Shown here one piece after another: positions 38,681 through 47,788 of a stretch of DNA of 64,000 nt. Source of the DNA: Neisseria leonii (GTDB taxonomy: Bacteria > Pseudomonadota > Gammaproteobacteria > Burkholderiales > Neisseriaceae). The notes under the pieces were generated by a model. The model did no database searches, was not told where the DNA came from, and was given only the letters and a program-made list of their open reading frames with translations. A program made the position numbers and the translations under genes. Each line of letters starts with the position of its first letter. Within the stretch, counting starts at the first letter, position 1. The stretch covers positions 124,001 to 188,000 of the forward strand of contig NZ_CP145606.1 in assembly GCF_028776105.2 (NCBI RefSeq). The letters are read 5' to 3'.

Positions 38681-39157
38681 TCAGCCCGCTGCTGTATCCC
38701 ATTCGTAATGGAGCCAGTCGTTGTTCTGTTCCGCCCCCAATCGGGCATAAAATTTCTGTCCGTCCGTGTTCCACGGCGCAACCGTCCATTTGATTTGCAT
38801 ACAGTTGCGGCGGACGGCTTCCGCTTTCAGCGCGGCCATCAGTTTCTCACCGGTTTTCTGTCCCCGGCAGCGGCTGTCCACATACAGTTCTTTTAAAAAT
38901 ACGACCGGCCGGTTTTGCGCGGTAAAGGGCAGGAAATAGTACACGGCGATGCCGACAATTTCCGTTTGCCGCACGGCAACCAGACAGTAAAAATCGGGCG
39001 GGTTTTTATCGAAACCGCATTGTTCGACAATCTCGGGCGTTATGGCAAAGCTGTCGATATACCGCTCGAATACTGCCAATTCGCGCATCAGCTGCCAGAT
39101 TCCCCGGCTGTCTTCCCGCTGTGCGGGGCGGATGTGTATTTCGTTGTGTTCCATCAA
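38681..39157 (-). CDS. GNAT family N-acetyltransferase
   Basis: About 157 residues with one GNAT fold. The acetyl-CoA loop is the RCRGQKTGEKLM segment (about 93-104), a variant of Q/RxxGxG/A. The region KELYVDS before it and WNTDGQKFYARLGA after it are typical of diamine/thialysine acetyltransferases (SAT1-like), which would fit the neighbouring agmatinase, but this is inference. The start is 39157 or the ATG one codon later. It follows dedA by 10 bases. Confidence 0.82.
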   Translation of the reverse strand: MMEHNEIHIRPAQREDSRGIWQLMRELAVFERYIDSFAITPEIVEQCGFDKNPPDFYCLVAVRQTEIVGIAVYYFLPFTAQNRPVVFLKELYVDSRCRGQKTGEKLMAALKAEAVRRNCMQIKWTVAPWNTDGQKFYARLGAEQNNDWLHYEWDTAAG

Positions 39158-39167
39158 AACGTATTTT

Positions 39168-39821
39168 TCAGGATTTGTGTTTGCGTTTGGCGCGCAGTTC
39201 GGCGATTTTGGTGCGGAAAAATCTGACCCGCAGGCGTTTTTTCCACCACAGCCAGATCAAAACAGCCGCACCGATGCCGATGAGGGCAAAGAGGCCGTAT
39301 TGGAATTGGTGTACCCGGTGCATCAGCCATTCGCGGTTTTCCGCACCGTAGTTGCCCAGATACACCCACACCGGTACCGAAATCAGAGCGGCCAGCCCGT
39401 CCATCAGCAGAAACTGTAAAAACGATACTTTGCGGCTGATGCCTGCCGTGATGTAGATCGGTGTGCGCAGGCCGGGCAGAAAGCGTGCGACGAACAGGAC
39501 GCGGTTGCCGTATTTGTCGAATTTTTCCTGCACTTGGGCATAACGTTTCGGAGTCATCACGCGGGCAATCAGGCGCACATTCAAAATTTTGTGTCCGAAA
39601 ATGCGGCCTGCGGTAAACATCAGGCCGTCGCCCACCAAAACGCCCAACATGCCGACCACCACCATCATATGCACATCGGCATAGCCCAAGCCCGAAATGA
39701 TGCCGCCGGCCACCAGTGTAATGTCTTCGGGTATCGGTATGCCGAAACCGCAGGCCAGCAAAACGGAAAACACCGCAGCATATCCGTATTGGGTAAAGAA
39801 GGCTTCCAAAAAGGCTAACAT
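39168..39821 (-). CDS. DedA family membrane protein
   Basis: A 217-residue inner-membrane protein of the DedA/VTT superfamily, likely a phospholipid (undecaprenyl phosphate or PE) flippase. It shows the paired re-entrant motifs: EDITLVAGGIISG early, and FVARFLPGLRTPIYITAG (the FxxxR-x3-G signature) in the middle. There is a conserved Gly-rich GDGLMFTAGRIFG and a basic C-terminal tail (AELRAKRKHKS). It heads a short unit with the GNAT gene. Confidence 0.92.
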   Translation of the reverse strand: MLAFLEAFFTQYGYAAVFSVLLACGFGIPIPEDITLVAGGIISGLGYADVHMMVVVGMLGVLVGDGLMFTAGRIFGHKILNVRLIARVMTPKRYAQVQEKFDKYGNRVLFVARFLPGLRTPIYITAGISRKVSFLQFLLMDGLAALISVPVWVYLGNYGAENREWLMHRVHQFQYGLFALIGIGAAVLIWLWWKKRLRVRFFRTKIAELRAKRKHKS

Positions 39822-39884
39822 AAGAGAGGTGTCCTATCAGCGGGCGGGAAAACGGGCACGGCGGCTATTCTAACAGCAAGCCGC

Positions 39885-41222
39885 CTACTGTGCATGGCGT
39901 ATGGCTTGGGCAATGCGTTCGGCACCGCTTTGCGCCCAGTCGGCCTGACGGGCTTCCACCATCACGCGCACGACCGGCTCGGTACCCGATGCGCGCAGCA
40001 CCACACGGCCTTTGCCTCCGGCGAGTTCCTGTTCGACTTCTGCCAGTGCGGCTGCCGAAGCACTCTGCCAGTCGCTGCCTTTTTGCAGGCGGACATTAAT
40101 CATGGTTTGCGGGAAAGGCTGCCAATCGACGGCGGCAGACAAATCCTGTTGCAGGATATTGAGCGAGGCCAGCACTTGAAGCGCGGAAATAATGCCGTCG
40201 CCGGTGTTGTGTTTGTCCATGCACAAAATATGGCCGGAGGCTTCGCCGCCCACCTGCCAGCCGCGTGCGGCCAACTGTTCCAGCACATAGCGGTCGCCCA
40301 CTTTGGCACGGGCAAAGGCAATACCTTTTTCTTCTAGGGCCAGCTCCATCGCCAGATTGGTCATCACGGTGCCGACCACGCCGCCGAAATCCAGCCCCTG
40401 TTTGGTGCGGGCTTTGGCAATGACATAAATCAGGCTGTCGCCGTCATAGGCTTTGCCGTGTTTGTCCACCATCATCAGGCGGTCGCCGTCGCCGTCCAGC
40501 GCAATACCGTAATCGGCTTCGTTCTGTAAAACGGCCGCTTGAAGGGTTTTGGTGTGGGTGGCACCGCATTTTTCGTTGATATTGAAGCCGTTGGGCGTGT
40601 TGCCGATGGAAACGACTTCCGCCCCCAGTTCGTGAAAGACTTTCGGTGCCACCGCATAGCCTGCACCGTTGGCGGTATCGACCACCAGCTTCAAGCCGCG
40701 CAGATTCATATGGCTGGGGAAAGTGGATTTGCAGAATTCGATGTAGCGGTCGTCCGCACCGCTGATGCGGCGGGCGCGCCCAAGATGCGGCGAGGGTTCG
40801 GTCTGCATGGCTTCGTCGAGTTTGGCTTCGATTTCCAGCTCGACCGCATCGGAAAGTTTGACTCCGCCTTCGGCAAAAAATTTGATACCGTTGTCGGAAA
40901 AGGCATTATGCGATGCGGAAATCATCACGCCGGCCGACAGGCGCAGCGCGCGGGTCAGATAAGCCACACCGGGCGTGGGCAGCGGGCCGGTTTGCACCAC
41001 ATGAACGCCCGCCGAGGTAAAACCGGCCACCAGCGCGGCTTCGAGCATATAGCCCGAAATGCGGGTGTCTTTGCCGATGAGGACGGTGGGGGTGTGGCCG
41101 CTGTCGTGCTGTACCAGTACGCGGCCGGCGGCATAGCCGAGTTTCAGGACGAAATCGGGGGTAATCGGAAATTGCCCCACTTCGCCGCGTATCCCGTCGG
41201 TGCCGAAATATTTTCTGCTCAT
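39885..41222 (-). CDS. glmM: Phosphoglucosamine mutase
   Basis: Interconverts glucosamine 6-phosphate and 1-phosphate for UDP-GlcNAc synthesis. The 445-residue product has the phosphoserine loop [13 protein letters not shown] (Ser about 101), the metal loop [13 protein letters not shown], the sugar loop GGEASGH and the phosphate loop [12 protein letters not shown]. Its ATG follows the folP TAA with no gap, so translation is probably coupled. Confidence 0.98.
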   Translation of the reverse strand: MSRKYFGTDGIRGEVGQFPITPDFVLKLGYAAGRVLVQHDSGHTPTVLIGKDTRISGYMLEAALVAGFTSAGVHVVQTGPLPTPGVAYLTRALRLSAGVMISASHNAFSDNGIKFFAEGGVKLSDAVELEIEAKLDEAMQTEPSPHLGRARRISGADDRYIEFCKSTFPSHMNLRGLKLVVDTANGAGYAVAPKVFHELGAEVVSIGNTPNGFNINEKCGATHTKTLQAAVLQNEADYGIALDGDGDRLMMVDKHGKAYDGDSLIYVIAKARTKQGLDFGGVVGTVMTNLAMELALEEKGIAFARAKVGDRYVLEQLAARGWQVGGEASGHILCMDKHNTGDGIISALQVLASLNILQQDLSAAVDWQPFPQTMINVRLQKGSDWQSASAAALAEVEQELAGGKGRVVLRASGTEPVVRVMVEARQADWAQSGAERIAQAIRHAQ

Positions 41223-42098
41223 TTATGCTGCTCCTGAATCATTGTCCTGTGCCAGCGTACCGCCCAAAGCCTGCCAAACGGCCAATGCGTCGGCCGTGGC
41301 TTTGACATCGTGTACCCTGATGATTTTTGCCCCGTGCGCCACGGCGGCCAAAGCGGCCGCCACGCTGCCGTGTACCCGTTGTGCGGCATCGGATTCGCCG
41401 ATCAGTTCGCCGATCATGCGTTTGCGCGATACGCCGACCAGTAGGGGCAGGCCGCAACTGTGCTGCACGTCGTTCAGACGGCGCATCAGTTCGATATTGT
41501 GTGCCAGCGTTTTGCCGAAACCGAAGCCGGGGTCGAGAACGATACGGTTGCGTGCGATGCCTGCGGTCAGGCAGGCCTGCACCCGACGGTTCAGATAGGC
41601 GGCCACTTCGCCGACGGTGTTGCGGTAATGCGGCTCTGCCTGCATGGTCGGCGGCTGCCCCTGCATGTGCATCAGACAGATGCCGGTGTCGGGGTGGGCG
41701 GCCAGTGTTTCGGGTGCACCTTCATCTTCCAAAGCCTGTACATCGTTGATGATGTCCGCGTAACCCGCTTCAAGCGCGCGCTGCATGATGGTGCGGCGGC
41801 GGGTATCGAGGCTGACGGGCAGGTTCCATGAAACCAGTTCGCGCAAAACGGGCGCGACCCGCCGCCATTCTTCTTCGGGCGGGACGGCGGCCGCGCCCGG
41901 ACGGGTGGATTCGCCGCCGATGTCCAATATATCGGCACTGGCTGCCGCCAGCGATTCGGCATGGTGTAAGGCCGTCTGAATATTGCCGCTGTAATGTCCG
42001 CCGTCGGAGAATGAGTCGGGCGTGAGGTTGACGATGCCCATGATTTTCGGCGCACTCAAATCAATTGAGAATCTGCCCGCCTGCCAGATCGGTTTCAT
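41223..42098 (-). CDS. folP: Dihydropteroate synthase
   Basis: Joins pABA to pterin pyrophosphate in folate synthesis; target of sulfonamides. The 291-residue product has [33 protein letters not shown] and the [13 protein letters not shown] loop. I cannot judge sulfonamide resistance by eye. It is first in folP-glmM, a common pairing. The start at 42098 follows a TATAAT by about 34 bases. A DUS lies within the gene (about 41970). Confidence 0.97.
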   Translation of the reverse strand: MKPIWQAGRFSIDLSAPKIMGIVNLTPDSFSDGGHYSGNIQTALHHAESLAAASADILDIGGESTRPGAAAVPPEEEWRRVAPVLRELVSWNLPVSLDTRRRTIMQRALEAGYADIINDVQALEDEGAPETLAAHPDTGICLMHMQGQPPTMQAEPHYRNTVGEVAAYLNRRVQACLTAGIARNRIVLDPGFGFGKTLAHNIELMRRLNDVQHSCGLPLLVGVSRKRMIGELIGESDAAQRVHGSVAAALAAVAHGAKIIRVHDVKATADALAVWQALGGTLAQDNDSGAA

Positions 42099-42131
42099 GC
42101 GGAATATTCCGTGCGGATAAAGTAAAGCGGC

Positions 42132-42137
42132 ATTATA
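42132..42137 (-). promoter_or_regulatory. folP -10 (TGCTATAAT)
   Basis: Perfect TATAAT with TGC ahead on the minus strand; TTTTTGC precedes it. Confidence 0.55.
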
Positions 42138-42240
42138 GCAAAAAGCGCCGCAAGGGAAGGCTGCGGCGCGGTTGGGGCGGCGGTTTTTACTGCGGTTTGC
42201 ACAGTGTGTGGCGAAAATGAGTACGCAAGGCAAAAGGGAG

Positions 42241-42290
42241 AGGCCGTCTGAAAACCGCCGCCGTTTCCGGCAACCCGTTTTCAGACGGCC
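42241..42290 (-). terminator. Inverted DUS pair, ssb terminator
   Basis: AGGCCGTCTGAA at 42241-42252 and TTCAGACGGCC at 42280-42290, 15 bases beyond ssb. Confidence 0.75.
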
Positions 42291-42304
42291 CCGGTTGTGT
42301 GCCG

Positions 42305-42817
42305 TCAGAACGGAATGTCTTCGTCGATGTCTTCGACGGGTTTCACCGGTGCGGCAGGGGCTTGGCGGCGCGGTGCGGCCGGCGGTTCGCTGTTGTAGTT
42401 TTGCGGCGGTGCGGCCGGACGGCTGTTCTGCTGTGGGGCGTAAGCGGACTGGTCATCATCATAAGGGGCGCTGCTGCCGCTGTTCTGGCGGCCGCCCAGC
42501 ATCTGCATTTCGTTGCCGATGATGTCGTAGGCGGTACGTTCGATGCCGTCTTTACCGGTGTATTTGCGGCTCTGGATACGGCCTTCGATATAGACTTGGC
42601 TGCCTTTTTTCAGATATTGTCCGGCGACTTCGGCCAGACGGCGGTAGAGCGTGATATTGTGCCATTCGGTGCGTTCCTGACGCTGGCCGGTCTGGCGGTC
42701 GTTCCAGCTTTCACTGGTGGCGATGGAAAAATTGCAGACCGGATCGCCGTTGGGCATATAGCGTACTTCGGGATCGCGGCCGAGATTGCCTATCAGCATG
42801 ACTTTGTTCAATGACAT
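42305..42817 (-). CDS. ssb: Single-stranded DNA-binding protein
   Basis: A 170-residue protein with an N-terminal OB fold (1-110: [39 protein letters not shown]). A Pro/Gln/Asn-rich linker and the acidic tip DIDEDIPF follow; the tip recruits repair proteins. It begins six bases after the MFS gene, so the two form an operon in which ssb is second. Confidence 0.98.
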   Translation of the reverse strand: MSLNKVMLIGNLGRDPEVRYMPNGDPVCNFSIATSESWNDRQTGQRQERTEWHNITLYRRLAEVAGQYLKKGSQVYIEGRIQSRKYTGKDGIERTAYDIIGNEMQMLGGRQNSGSSAPYDDDQSAYAPQQNSRPAAPPQNYNSEPPAAPRRQAPAAPVKPVEDIDEDIPF

Positions 42818-42823
42818 ATTTAT

Positions 42824-44200
42824 TTAAGCTCCGGAGATGATGTTTTCTGCTGCCTGCCGGTCGAAACCCTGTTGCAGGGCCTGGATATAGACGGTGTCGC
42901 CGTTGCGGCTGAAACTGACTTGTTCGACACCGGGCAGGCGGGTCAGGGCAGAGTGTAATTCGTCTTGGCGGTGCTGCCAAGTTTTTCCCGTGCTGAATGC
43001 CAGATTGCGCACGGGACGGGGCGCGGCGGCGCGGGCGGCGGAAAGCAGCCAGATCAGGGTCAGCAGGGCGGCGGCGAGAAAGGCCGTCTGAAAGCCGTAG
43101 TGTTGCAGCAGGCGGCCGCCGATCAGGCCGCCGCAGAACAGGCCGGCCGATTGCAGGGTGTTGTACACGCCCATGGCCGTGCCTTTGAGGGTGGGCGGGG
43201 CGGTTTTGGAAACCATAGAGGGCAGGCTGGCTTCGAGAATGTTGAAACCGGTGAAATAAACGGCCAGCGCGGCGGCAATCAGCCACAGGCTGCCGCTGCC
43301 GAAAGCGAGTATCAGCATGGCGGCGAGTGTGAGTGCGATGCCCGTCAGGAAGACGGGTTTGAGCTTGTTGCGGGTTTCGCCGACGATGATGGCCGGTATC
43401 ATCAATATCAGTCCGATCAGGGTGGCGGGCAGGTAAAACTGCCAGTGGCTGCTTTTGGCCATGCCCAGCTGTTCCAGCGCGAAAGGCAGCGTGGTAAACA
43501 GCAGCATCATGCCGCTGTGCAGGGCGAAAATGCCGAAATTCAGCTCCATCAGGCGGCGGTTGCGGAAGACTTCGCCCAAGCGTGCGGGCTGCGCCTGCGC
43601 ATCTTCATGCTGTCTGGCCGGTGCGTTCGGGGTGTAAAACAGTACGACGAAAATACTGATCAGGGTCAGCAGGCCGGTAAGGGCGAACAGGCCGCCGACG
43701 CCGATTTTCGCGCTCAGAAGCGGCGAAAGTACCAGGCTGGCGGAAAACGTCAGGCCGATGCTCAGGCCGATCATGGACATGGCGCGGGTGCGCACTTCGC
43801 TGCGCGTCAGATCGGCGAGCAGGGCGGTAACGGCCGCGCTGACCGCCCCCGCTCCTTGGAGCGCGCGGGCGGCAACCAGCATTTCCAGCGAATCGGCGGC
43901 GGCGGCCAGAAAGCTGCCTGCGGCAAAAACGATGAGGCCGGCGACAATGGTTTTTTTGCGGCCGAAGCGGTCGGAAGCAAAGCCCAGCGGCAGTTGCAGC
44001 AGGGCTTGGGTCAAACCGTAAACCCCCATCGCCAGCCCCGCCAGCGCGTGATTGCTGCCGGTACCGGGCAGCGAAGCGGCATAGACCGCCAGAACGGGCA
44101 GCACCAGAAACATACCCAGCATACGCAGCGCGTACACACCGGACAGGGAGACGGCGGCGCGCCGTTCGGCAGGAAGGAGGGGGGAGGCTGTTTTGGCCAT
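42824..44200 (-). CDS. YajR-like MFS transporter with C-terminal domain
   Basis: A 458-residue protein with 12 membrane helices (about 10-390), motif A GFASDRFGRKKTIVAGL (about 72-88). A soluble C-terminal domain (about 395-458, TRLPGVEQVSFSRNGDTVYIQAL) has the ferredoxin-like YAM pattern of E. coli YajR. The substrate is unknown. The start is ATG 44200 with weak ribosome pairing. ssb follows closely. Confidence 0.85.
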   Translation of the reverse strand: MAKTASPLLPAERRAAVSLSGVYALRMLGMFLVLPVLAVYAASLPGTGSNHALAGLAMGVYGLTQALLQLPLGFASDRFGRKKTIVAGLIVFAAGSFLAAAADSLEMLVAARALQGAGAVSAAVTALLADLTRSEVRTRAMSMIGLSIGLTFSASLVLSPLLSAKIGVGGLFALTGLLTLISIFVVLFYTPNAPARQHEDAQAQPARLGEVFRNRRLMELNFGIFALHSGMMLLFTTLPFALEQLGMAKSSHWQFYLPATLIGLILMIPAIIVGETRNKLKPVFLTGIALTLAAMLILAFGSGSLWLIAAALAVYFTGFNILEASLPSMVSKTAPPTLKGTAMGVYNTLQSAGLFCGGLIGGRLLQHYGFQTAFLAAALLTLIWLLSAARAAAPRPVRNLAFSTGKTWQHRQDELHSALTRLPGVEQVSFSRNGDTVYIQALQQGFDRQAAENIISGA

Positions 44201-44229
44201 GAGAAATCCGCCTTGAATCAAACCCGCAG

Positions 44230-44235
44230 ATTATA
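44230..44235 (-). promoter_or_regulatory. -10 of the MFS-ssb unit (TATAAT)
   Basis: Perfect TATAAT on the minus strand, 29 bases before the MFS start. It is divergent from the greA promoter. Confidence 0.5.
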
Positions 44236-44293
44236 CCGCTTTCGGCGGGCGGGTGCAGGATATGCACCAACGGTTTTCGCTTGTACCGCACCG

Positions 44294-44321
44294 TTGCGGT
44301 TTCGGCGGATTTTGGTACAAT
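44294..44321 (+). promoter_or_regulatory. greA promoter
   Basis: TTGCGG at 44294-44299, 16 bp, TACAAT at 44316-44321 preceded by TGG. Predicted start near 44328, leader about 100 bases. Confidence 0.65.
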
Positions 44322-44339
44322 ACCCCGCATGGATGCCGT

Positions 44340-44376
44340 GCAAGCCGCCGATTTTTTTCGGGCGGCTTGCCTTTTT
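44340..44376 (+). terminator. Intrinsic terminator inside the greA leader
   Basis: GCAAGCCGCC (44340-44349) and GGCGGCTTGC (44361-44370) form a perfect 10-bp stem followed by CTTTTTCTTT. It lies between the greA promoter and the greA ribosome site. Confidence 0.82.
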
Positions 44377-44427
44377 CTTTATTTGTATTGGGCCGCAGGA
44401 AAACCGCCTGCGGCGGAGAAAGTAAAT

Positions 44428-44904
44428 ATGCAGAAAATTCCTTTGACTTTGCGCGGTGCCGAGTTGCTGAAAGAAGAGTTGCAGCATTTGAAAAGTGTGG
44501 CACGGCCGGCTGTGATTGAGGCGATTGCCGAAGCGCGTTCGCACGGCGATTTGTCGGAAAACGCGGAGTATGAGGCGGCCAAGGAGCGTCAGGGCTTTAT
44601 CGAGGGGCGCATTGCGGAGGTGGAAAACAAGCTGTCGATGGCGCACATCATCGATCCGGCCGAAATCCATGCCGACGGCAAAGTGGTGTTCGGTGCGACG
44701 GTTACGCTGGAAGATTTGGAAAACGGCGAAACCGTACGCTATCAGATTGTGGGTGAAGACGAGGCAGATATTAAAGAAGGCAAAATTTCGGTCGGTTCGC
44801 CCATCGCGCGTGCCCTCATCGGCAAGGAAGAGGGCGATGTGGCCGAAGTGCAGGCACCGGGCGGTGTGCGCGAATACGATATTGTGTCGGTGGAGTATAT
44901 TTAA
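44428..44904 (+). CDS. greA: Transcript cleavage factor GreA
   Basis: Rescues backtracked RNA polymerase by stimulating RNA cleavage. 158 residues. The N-terminal coiled coil carries the catalytic acidic tip in [20 protein letters not shown] (about 36-55), and the FKBP-like C-terminal domain has [10 protein letters not shown] and [18 protein letters not shown] lies nine bases before the ATG at 44428. The frame is open upstream through the leader terminator, but there is no sign that this part is translated. Confidence 0.97.
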   Translation: MQKIPLTLRGAELLKEELQHLKSVARPAVIEAIAEARSHGDLSENAEYEAAKERQGFIEGRIAEVENKLSMAHIIDPAEIHADGKVVFGATVTLEDLENGETVRYQIVGEDEADIKEGKISVGSPIARALIGKEEGDVAEVQAPGGVREYDIVSVEYI

Positions 44905-44930
44905 TCTGCCCGATTGATGCGGACGCATCT

Positions 44931-44970
44931 GGCCGTCTGAAAACCGGGCACAGCCGTTTTCAGGCGGCCT
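44931..44970 (+). terminator. Degenerate DUS pair after greA
   Basis: GGCCGTCTGAA at 44931-44941 and a one-mismatch TTCAGGCGGCCT at 44959-44970. Confidence 0.6.
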
Positions 44971-45064
44971 GTGGCGGTAGCGATGCGGCGGTGTTGCCGT
45001 TTGTGCTTTTCATGATACCATCGGCCTGTTTTGTCATAAAAAACAGCAGAATCGGGGAGCAGCA

Positions 45065-45514
45065 ATGAATCGAGTGATAGCCGTTTTGTGCGGTGTGTGG
45101 CTGGGTATGCAGATTATGGCGGGCTATATTGCCGCTCCGCTGCTGTTTTCCCGTCTGCCGCGCTTGGAGGCAGGTGCTTTGGCCGGTACCATGTTCGGCA
45201 TCAATCATTATCTGGGTTTGGCAGTATGGGGACTGGCGTATTGGGCGGCACGGCACGGTATGCGGCACGGATTTTCTACCGGCCGTTCGGCAGCACCGAA
45301 AATGATTCTGCTGCTGTTGGTACTGCTGGCGGCCAACCAGTTTCTGATGACACCGGTTATCGAAAGCCTCAAAGCGGGCGGCAGCCACTGGCTGTCGGAT
45401 TGGGTCGGCGGGTCGTTTGGCAAGTGGCACGGCATATCCAGTGTGCTTTATTTGCTGTGCTGCCTGCTGGGTTTGGGGCTGCTGTTGCGCTATCTGCGTT
45501 TTGATGCCCGTTGA
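45065..45514 (+). CDS. DUF4149 membrane protein
   Basis: A 149-residue protein with four hydrophobic segments (about 3-27, 45-62, 80-98, 122-142). It resembles the DUF4149/TMEM205-like family; function unknown. The ATG follows GGGGAGCAGCA. It stands between greA and yciB on the same strand, with its own leader. Confidence 0.78.
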   Translation: MNRVIAVLCGVWLGMQIMAGYIAAPLLFSRLPRLEAGALAGTMFGINHYLGLAVWGLAYWAARHGMRHGFSTGRSAAPKMILLLLVLLAANQFLMTPVIESLKAGGSHWLSDWVGGSFGKWHGISSVLYLLCCLLGLGLLLRYLRFDAR

Positions 45515-45674
45515 GGCCGTTTGCTTCTCTTCAATGAACAGCCGTCCGTTGGGGCGGCTGTTCGGATATTTGCCGGCATTGCGGGATAGTGTTGCCAATC
45601 CGCCGCAGTGCCGTTTCCCTGCCGTCTGTGCTGTTTTCAGACGGCCCCGTTGATGATTTTACAGGCCGGTTTTG

Positions 45675-46277
45675 ATGAAATCCTTACTTGATTTTGTTCC
45701 GCTGATTGTTTTTTTCTATCTCTACAAGACCGTTGATCCGGCCGATACCGCCCACCCGCTGCTCAAACTGACGGGTGCGGCCGGTGCGGGCAACAATCAT
45801 GTGCTGGCCGCCACGGCCGGGCTGGTTTTGGCTACGGTGGCGGTGTACGGCTATTTTTTAGTCAGCCAGAAATTCCGCCTGCAACGGCAGCAGTGGTTTG
45901 TCTTGGCGATGACGCTGGTGTTCGGCGGCATCACGCTGGCGTTGAGCGACGATTACTATATACGCCTGAAAGCCGTGCTGATTAATGCGGCGTTCGGCAT
46001 CGGGATTTTGGCTTCGCCCCTGTTTTTAGGCCGCCAACCGGCGGTGCGGAAACTGTTTGAACCCGTTTTGGTGCTTTCGCCGCAGGGCTGGCGGCGGCTC
46101 AATTGGGCATTTGCCGCCATGTTTTTCCTGCTTGCCGCCTTACACGCGTTTTTCGCCTTTGTCTTTGCGGGCGGCCGCTATTGGGGCGAATTTACCGCTT
46201 TCGGCGATATGGCGGTCATGTTGGCGTGTCTGGCCGTCATGTTTTTTGTTCTGCGGCGGCATTTTCGCGCAGGGTGA
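45675..46277 (+). CDS. yciB: Inner-membrane protein YciB (intracellular septation protein A family)
   Basis: A 200-residue protein with five or six helices, starting MKSLLDFVPLIVFFYLYK, the family hallmark. The KAVLINAAFGIGILASPLF and GWRRLNWAFAAMFF segments are also conserved. The family affects cell envelope and septation. The ATG at 45675 is preferred to the TTG just upstream. Confidence 0.92.
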   Translation: MKSLLDFVPLIVFFYLYKTVDPADTAHPLLKLTGAAGAGNNHVLAATAGLVLATVAVYGYFLVSQKFRLQRQQWFVLAMTLVFGGITLALSDDYYIRLKAVLINAAFGIGILASPLFLGRQPAVRKLFEPVLVLSPQGWRRLNWAFAAMFFLLAALHAFFAFVFAGGRYWGEFTAFGDMAVMLACLAVMFFVLRRHFRAG

Positions 46278-46282
46278 GCTGA

Positions 46283-46390
46283 GTAGGTCGGATACTTCGT
46301 ATCCGACATGATGCTGGTTGGCAGATTCTGACGGCGGCGCGGTTTTAATGGAAATTTCCTGTCGGTGTCGGATTCGAAAATCCGACCTAC
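46283..46390. repeat. REPIN-like element, copy B
   Basis: GTAGGTCGGATACTTCGTATCC at the left end and GGATTCGAAAATCCGACCTAC at the right end are inverted palindromes separated by about 60 bases of unrelated DNA. It has the same ends as the element at 9715-9791. It lies six bases past the yciB stop. Confidence 0.75.
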
Positions 46391-46448
46391 AACCTGAGGC
46401 CGGGTATTCTGTATCTACATGACACCGGCAGCGGAACCATCAATGTTT

Positions 46449-46483
46449 ATGCCGTCTGAAAACCGATTCAGACGGCATTTTTT
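46449..46483. terminator. AT-DUS hairpin between yciB and argJ
   Basis: ATGCCGTCTGAA at 46449-46460, TTCAGACGGCAT at 46467-46478, then a T run. It lies ten bases from the argJ stop and serves the convergent genes. Confidence 0.82.
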
Positions 46484-46492
46484 ACAGCGGTT

Positions 46493-47713
46493 TTACGAAC
46501 GGTAATCGGCGTTGATCGACACATAATCGTGTGTCAGGTCGCAGGTATAGATTTCGGCCGTTTCACTGCCGCGCGCCAGATGGATGCGTACGGTGATTTC
46601 CGCTTCGCGCATCACGCTTTGGCCGTCGGCTTCGCGGTAGTCTGCGGCGCGGCCGCCGTGTTCGGCCACTAAAACGTCTCCCAGCCACAGGCGTACATGG
46701 TCGACGTTCAGATCGGCGATGCCAGCATAGCCGACGGCGGCGAGAATGCGTCCCAGATTGGGGTCGGAAGCGGAAAAGGCGGTTTTGACCAGCGGCGAGT
46801 GGGCGACGGCGTAGGCCACTTGGCGCGCTTCGTCGCGGCTTTGCGCGCCTTCGACGCGTACGGTGATGAATTTGCCCGCCCCTTCGCCGTCGCGCACGAT
46901 GGCCTGCGCCAGCTCCAAAGCCAGCGGGGCGAGCAGGTTTTTGAGTTCGGCGTAGCGCGGGTCGGCAATATTGTCGATTTCGCTCTGGCCGCTCTGGCCG
47001 GTGGCGATGATGGCAAAACTGTCGTTGGTGCTGGTGTCGCCGTCCACCGTGATGCAGTTGAACGACAGATCGGCGATTTCCTGCGTCAGCAGTTGCAGTA
47101 CGGGCTGGGCGATTTTGGCATCGGTGGCGATGAAACCGAGCATGGTGGCCATATTTGGGCAGATCATGCCCGCCCCTTTGGCGATGCCGGCGGCACGGAC
47201 GGTATGGTGCTCGCCGATGCCTGCTTCGCCGCCGGCGGCTTTGGGGACGGTGTCGGTGGTCATAATCGCGCGGGCGGCATCGGTCCAATGGACGGGGCGG
47301 ACATGGGGCAGCGCATCGATGATTTTTTGATGCGGCAGCGGTTCGAGAATCACGCCGGTGGAAAACGGCAGTACCTGGCCGGTTTCGCAGCCGATTTGGG
47401 CAGCGGCTGCTTCGCAGACGGCCAGCGCGCGTTCGCGGCCTTCGCTGCCCGTGCCGGCGTTGGCGTTGCCGGTGTTGATGACCAGTGCGCGTATTTCGCT
47501 GCCGCTGTACAGATGCTGTTTGCACAGGTGGACGGGCGCGGCACAGAAGCGGTTTTGCGTGAAGACCGCGCCGACGGTGCAGCCGGGTGCCAGCACCATC
47601 AGTGTCAGGTCGTCGCGGCCGCTGTTTTTGATGCCGGCTTGGCCGGTAAAGATTTGAATGCCGTTGATGCTGGGGATTTCGTCGGCGGTTTTGATACGGT
47701 AATTGACCGGCAT
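46493..47713 (-). CDS. argJ: Glutamate N-acetyltransferase / amino-acid acetyltransferase
   Basis: Recycles the acetyl group from N-acetylornithine to glutamate in arginine synthesis; members accepting acetyl-CoA also do the first step. The 406-residue precursor is self-cleaved before the nucleophilic Thr in [13 protein letters not shown] (about 192). The C-terminal [20 protein letters not shown] is typical. The ATG at 47713 gives [13 protein letters not shown]. Confidence 0.97.
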   Translation of the reverse strand: MPVNYRIKTADEIPSINGIQIFTGQAGIKNSGRDDLTLMVLAPGCTVGAVFTQNRFCAAPVHLCKQHLYSGSEIRALVINTGNANAGTGSEGRERALAVCEAAAAQIGCETGQVLPFSTGVILEPLPHQKIIDALPHVRPVHWTDAARAIMTTDTVPKAAGGEAGIGEHHTVRAAGIAKGAGMICPNMATMLGFIATDAKIAQPVLQLLTQEIADLSFNCITVDGDTSTNDSFAIIATGQSGQSEIDNIADPRYAELKNLLAPLALELAQAIVRDGEGAGKFITVRVEGAQSRDEARQVAYAVAHSPLVKTAFSASDPNLGRILAAVGYAGIADLNVDHVRLWLGDVLVAEHGGRAADYREADGQSVMREAEITVRIHLARGSETAEIYTCDLTHDYVSINADYRS

Positions 47714-47788
47714 GGTTTGTCCTTTCTGGTGTGGGTCGGCTTTTCGGCTGCGGCGGATTCGGCTGCCCGAACCGGGCCGCAAAAAAGG

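Noticed and set aside
38608..38781. 58-residue N-terminal extension of agmatinase
   Set aside because: It crosses a DUS and the GNAT gene end; the conserved protein starts at 38607.
44281..44427. Extended GreA starting 49 residues earlier
   Set aside because: The extension would translate the leader terminator and lacks homology; GGAG precedes the ATG at 44428.
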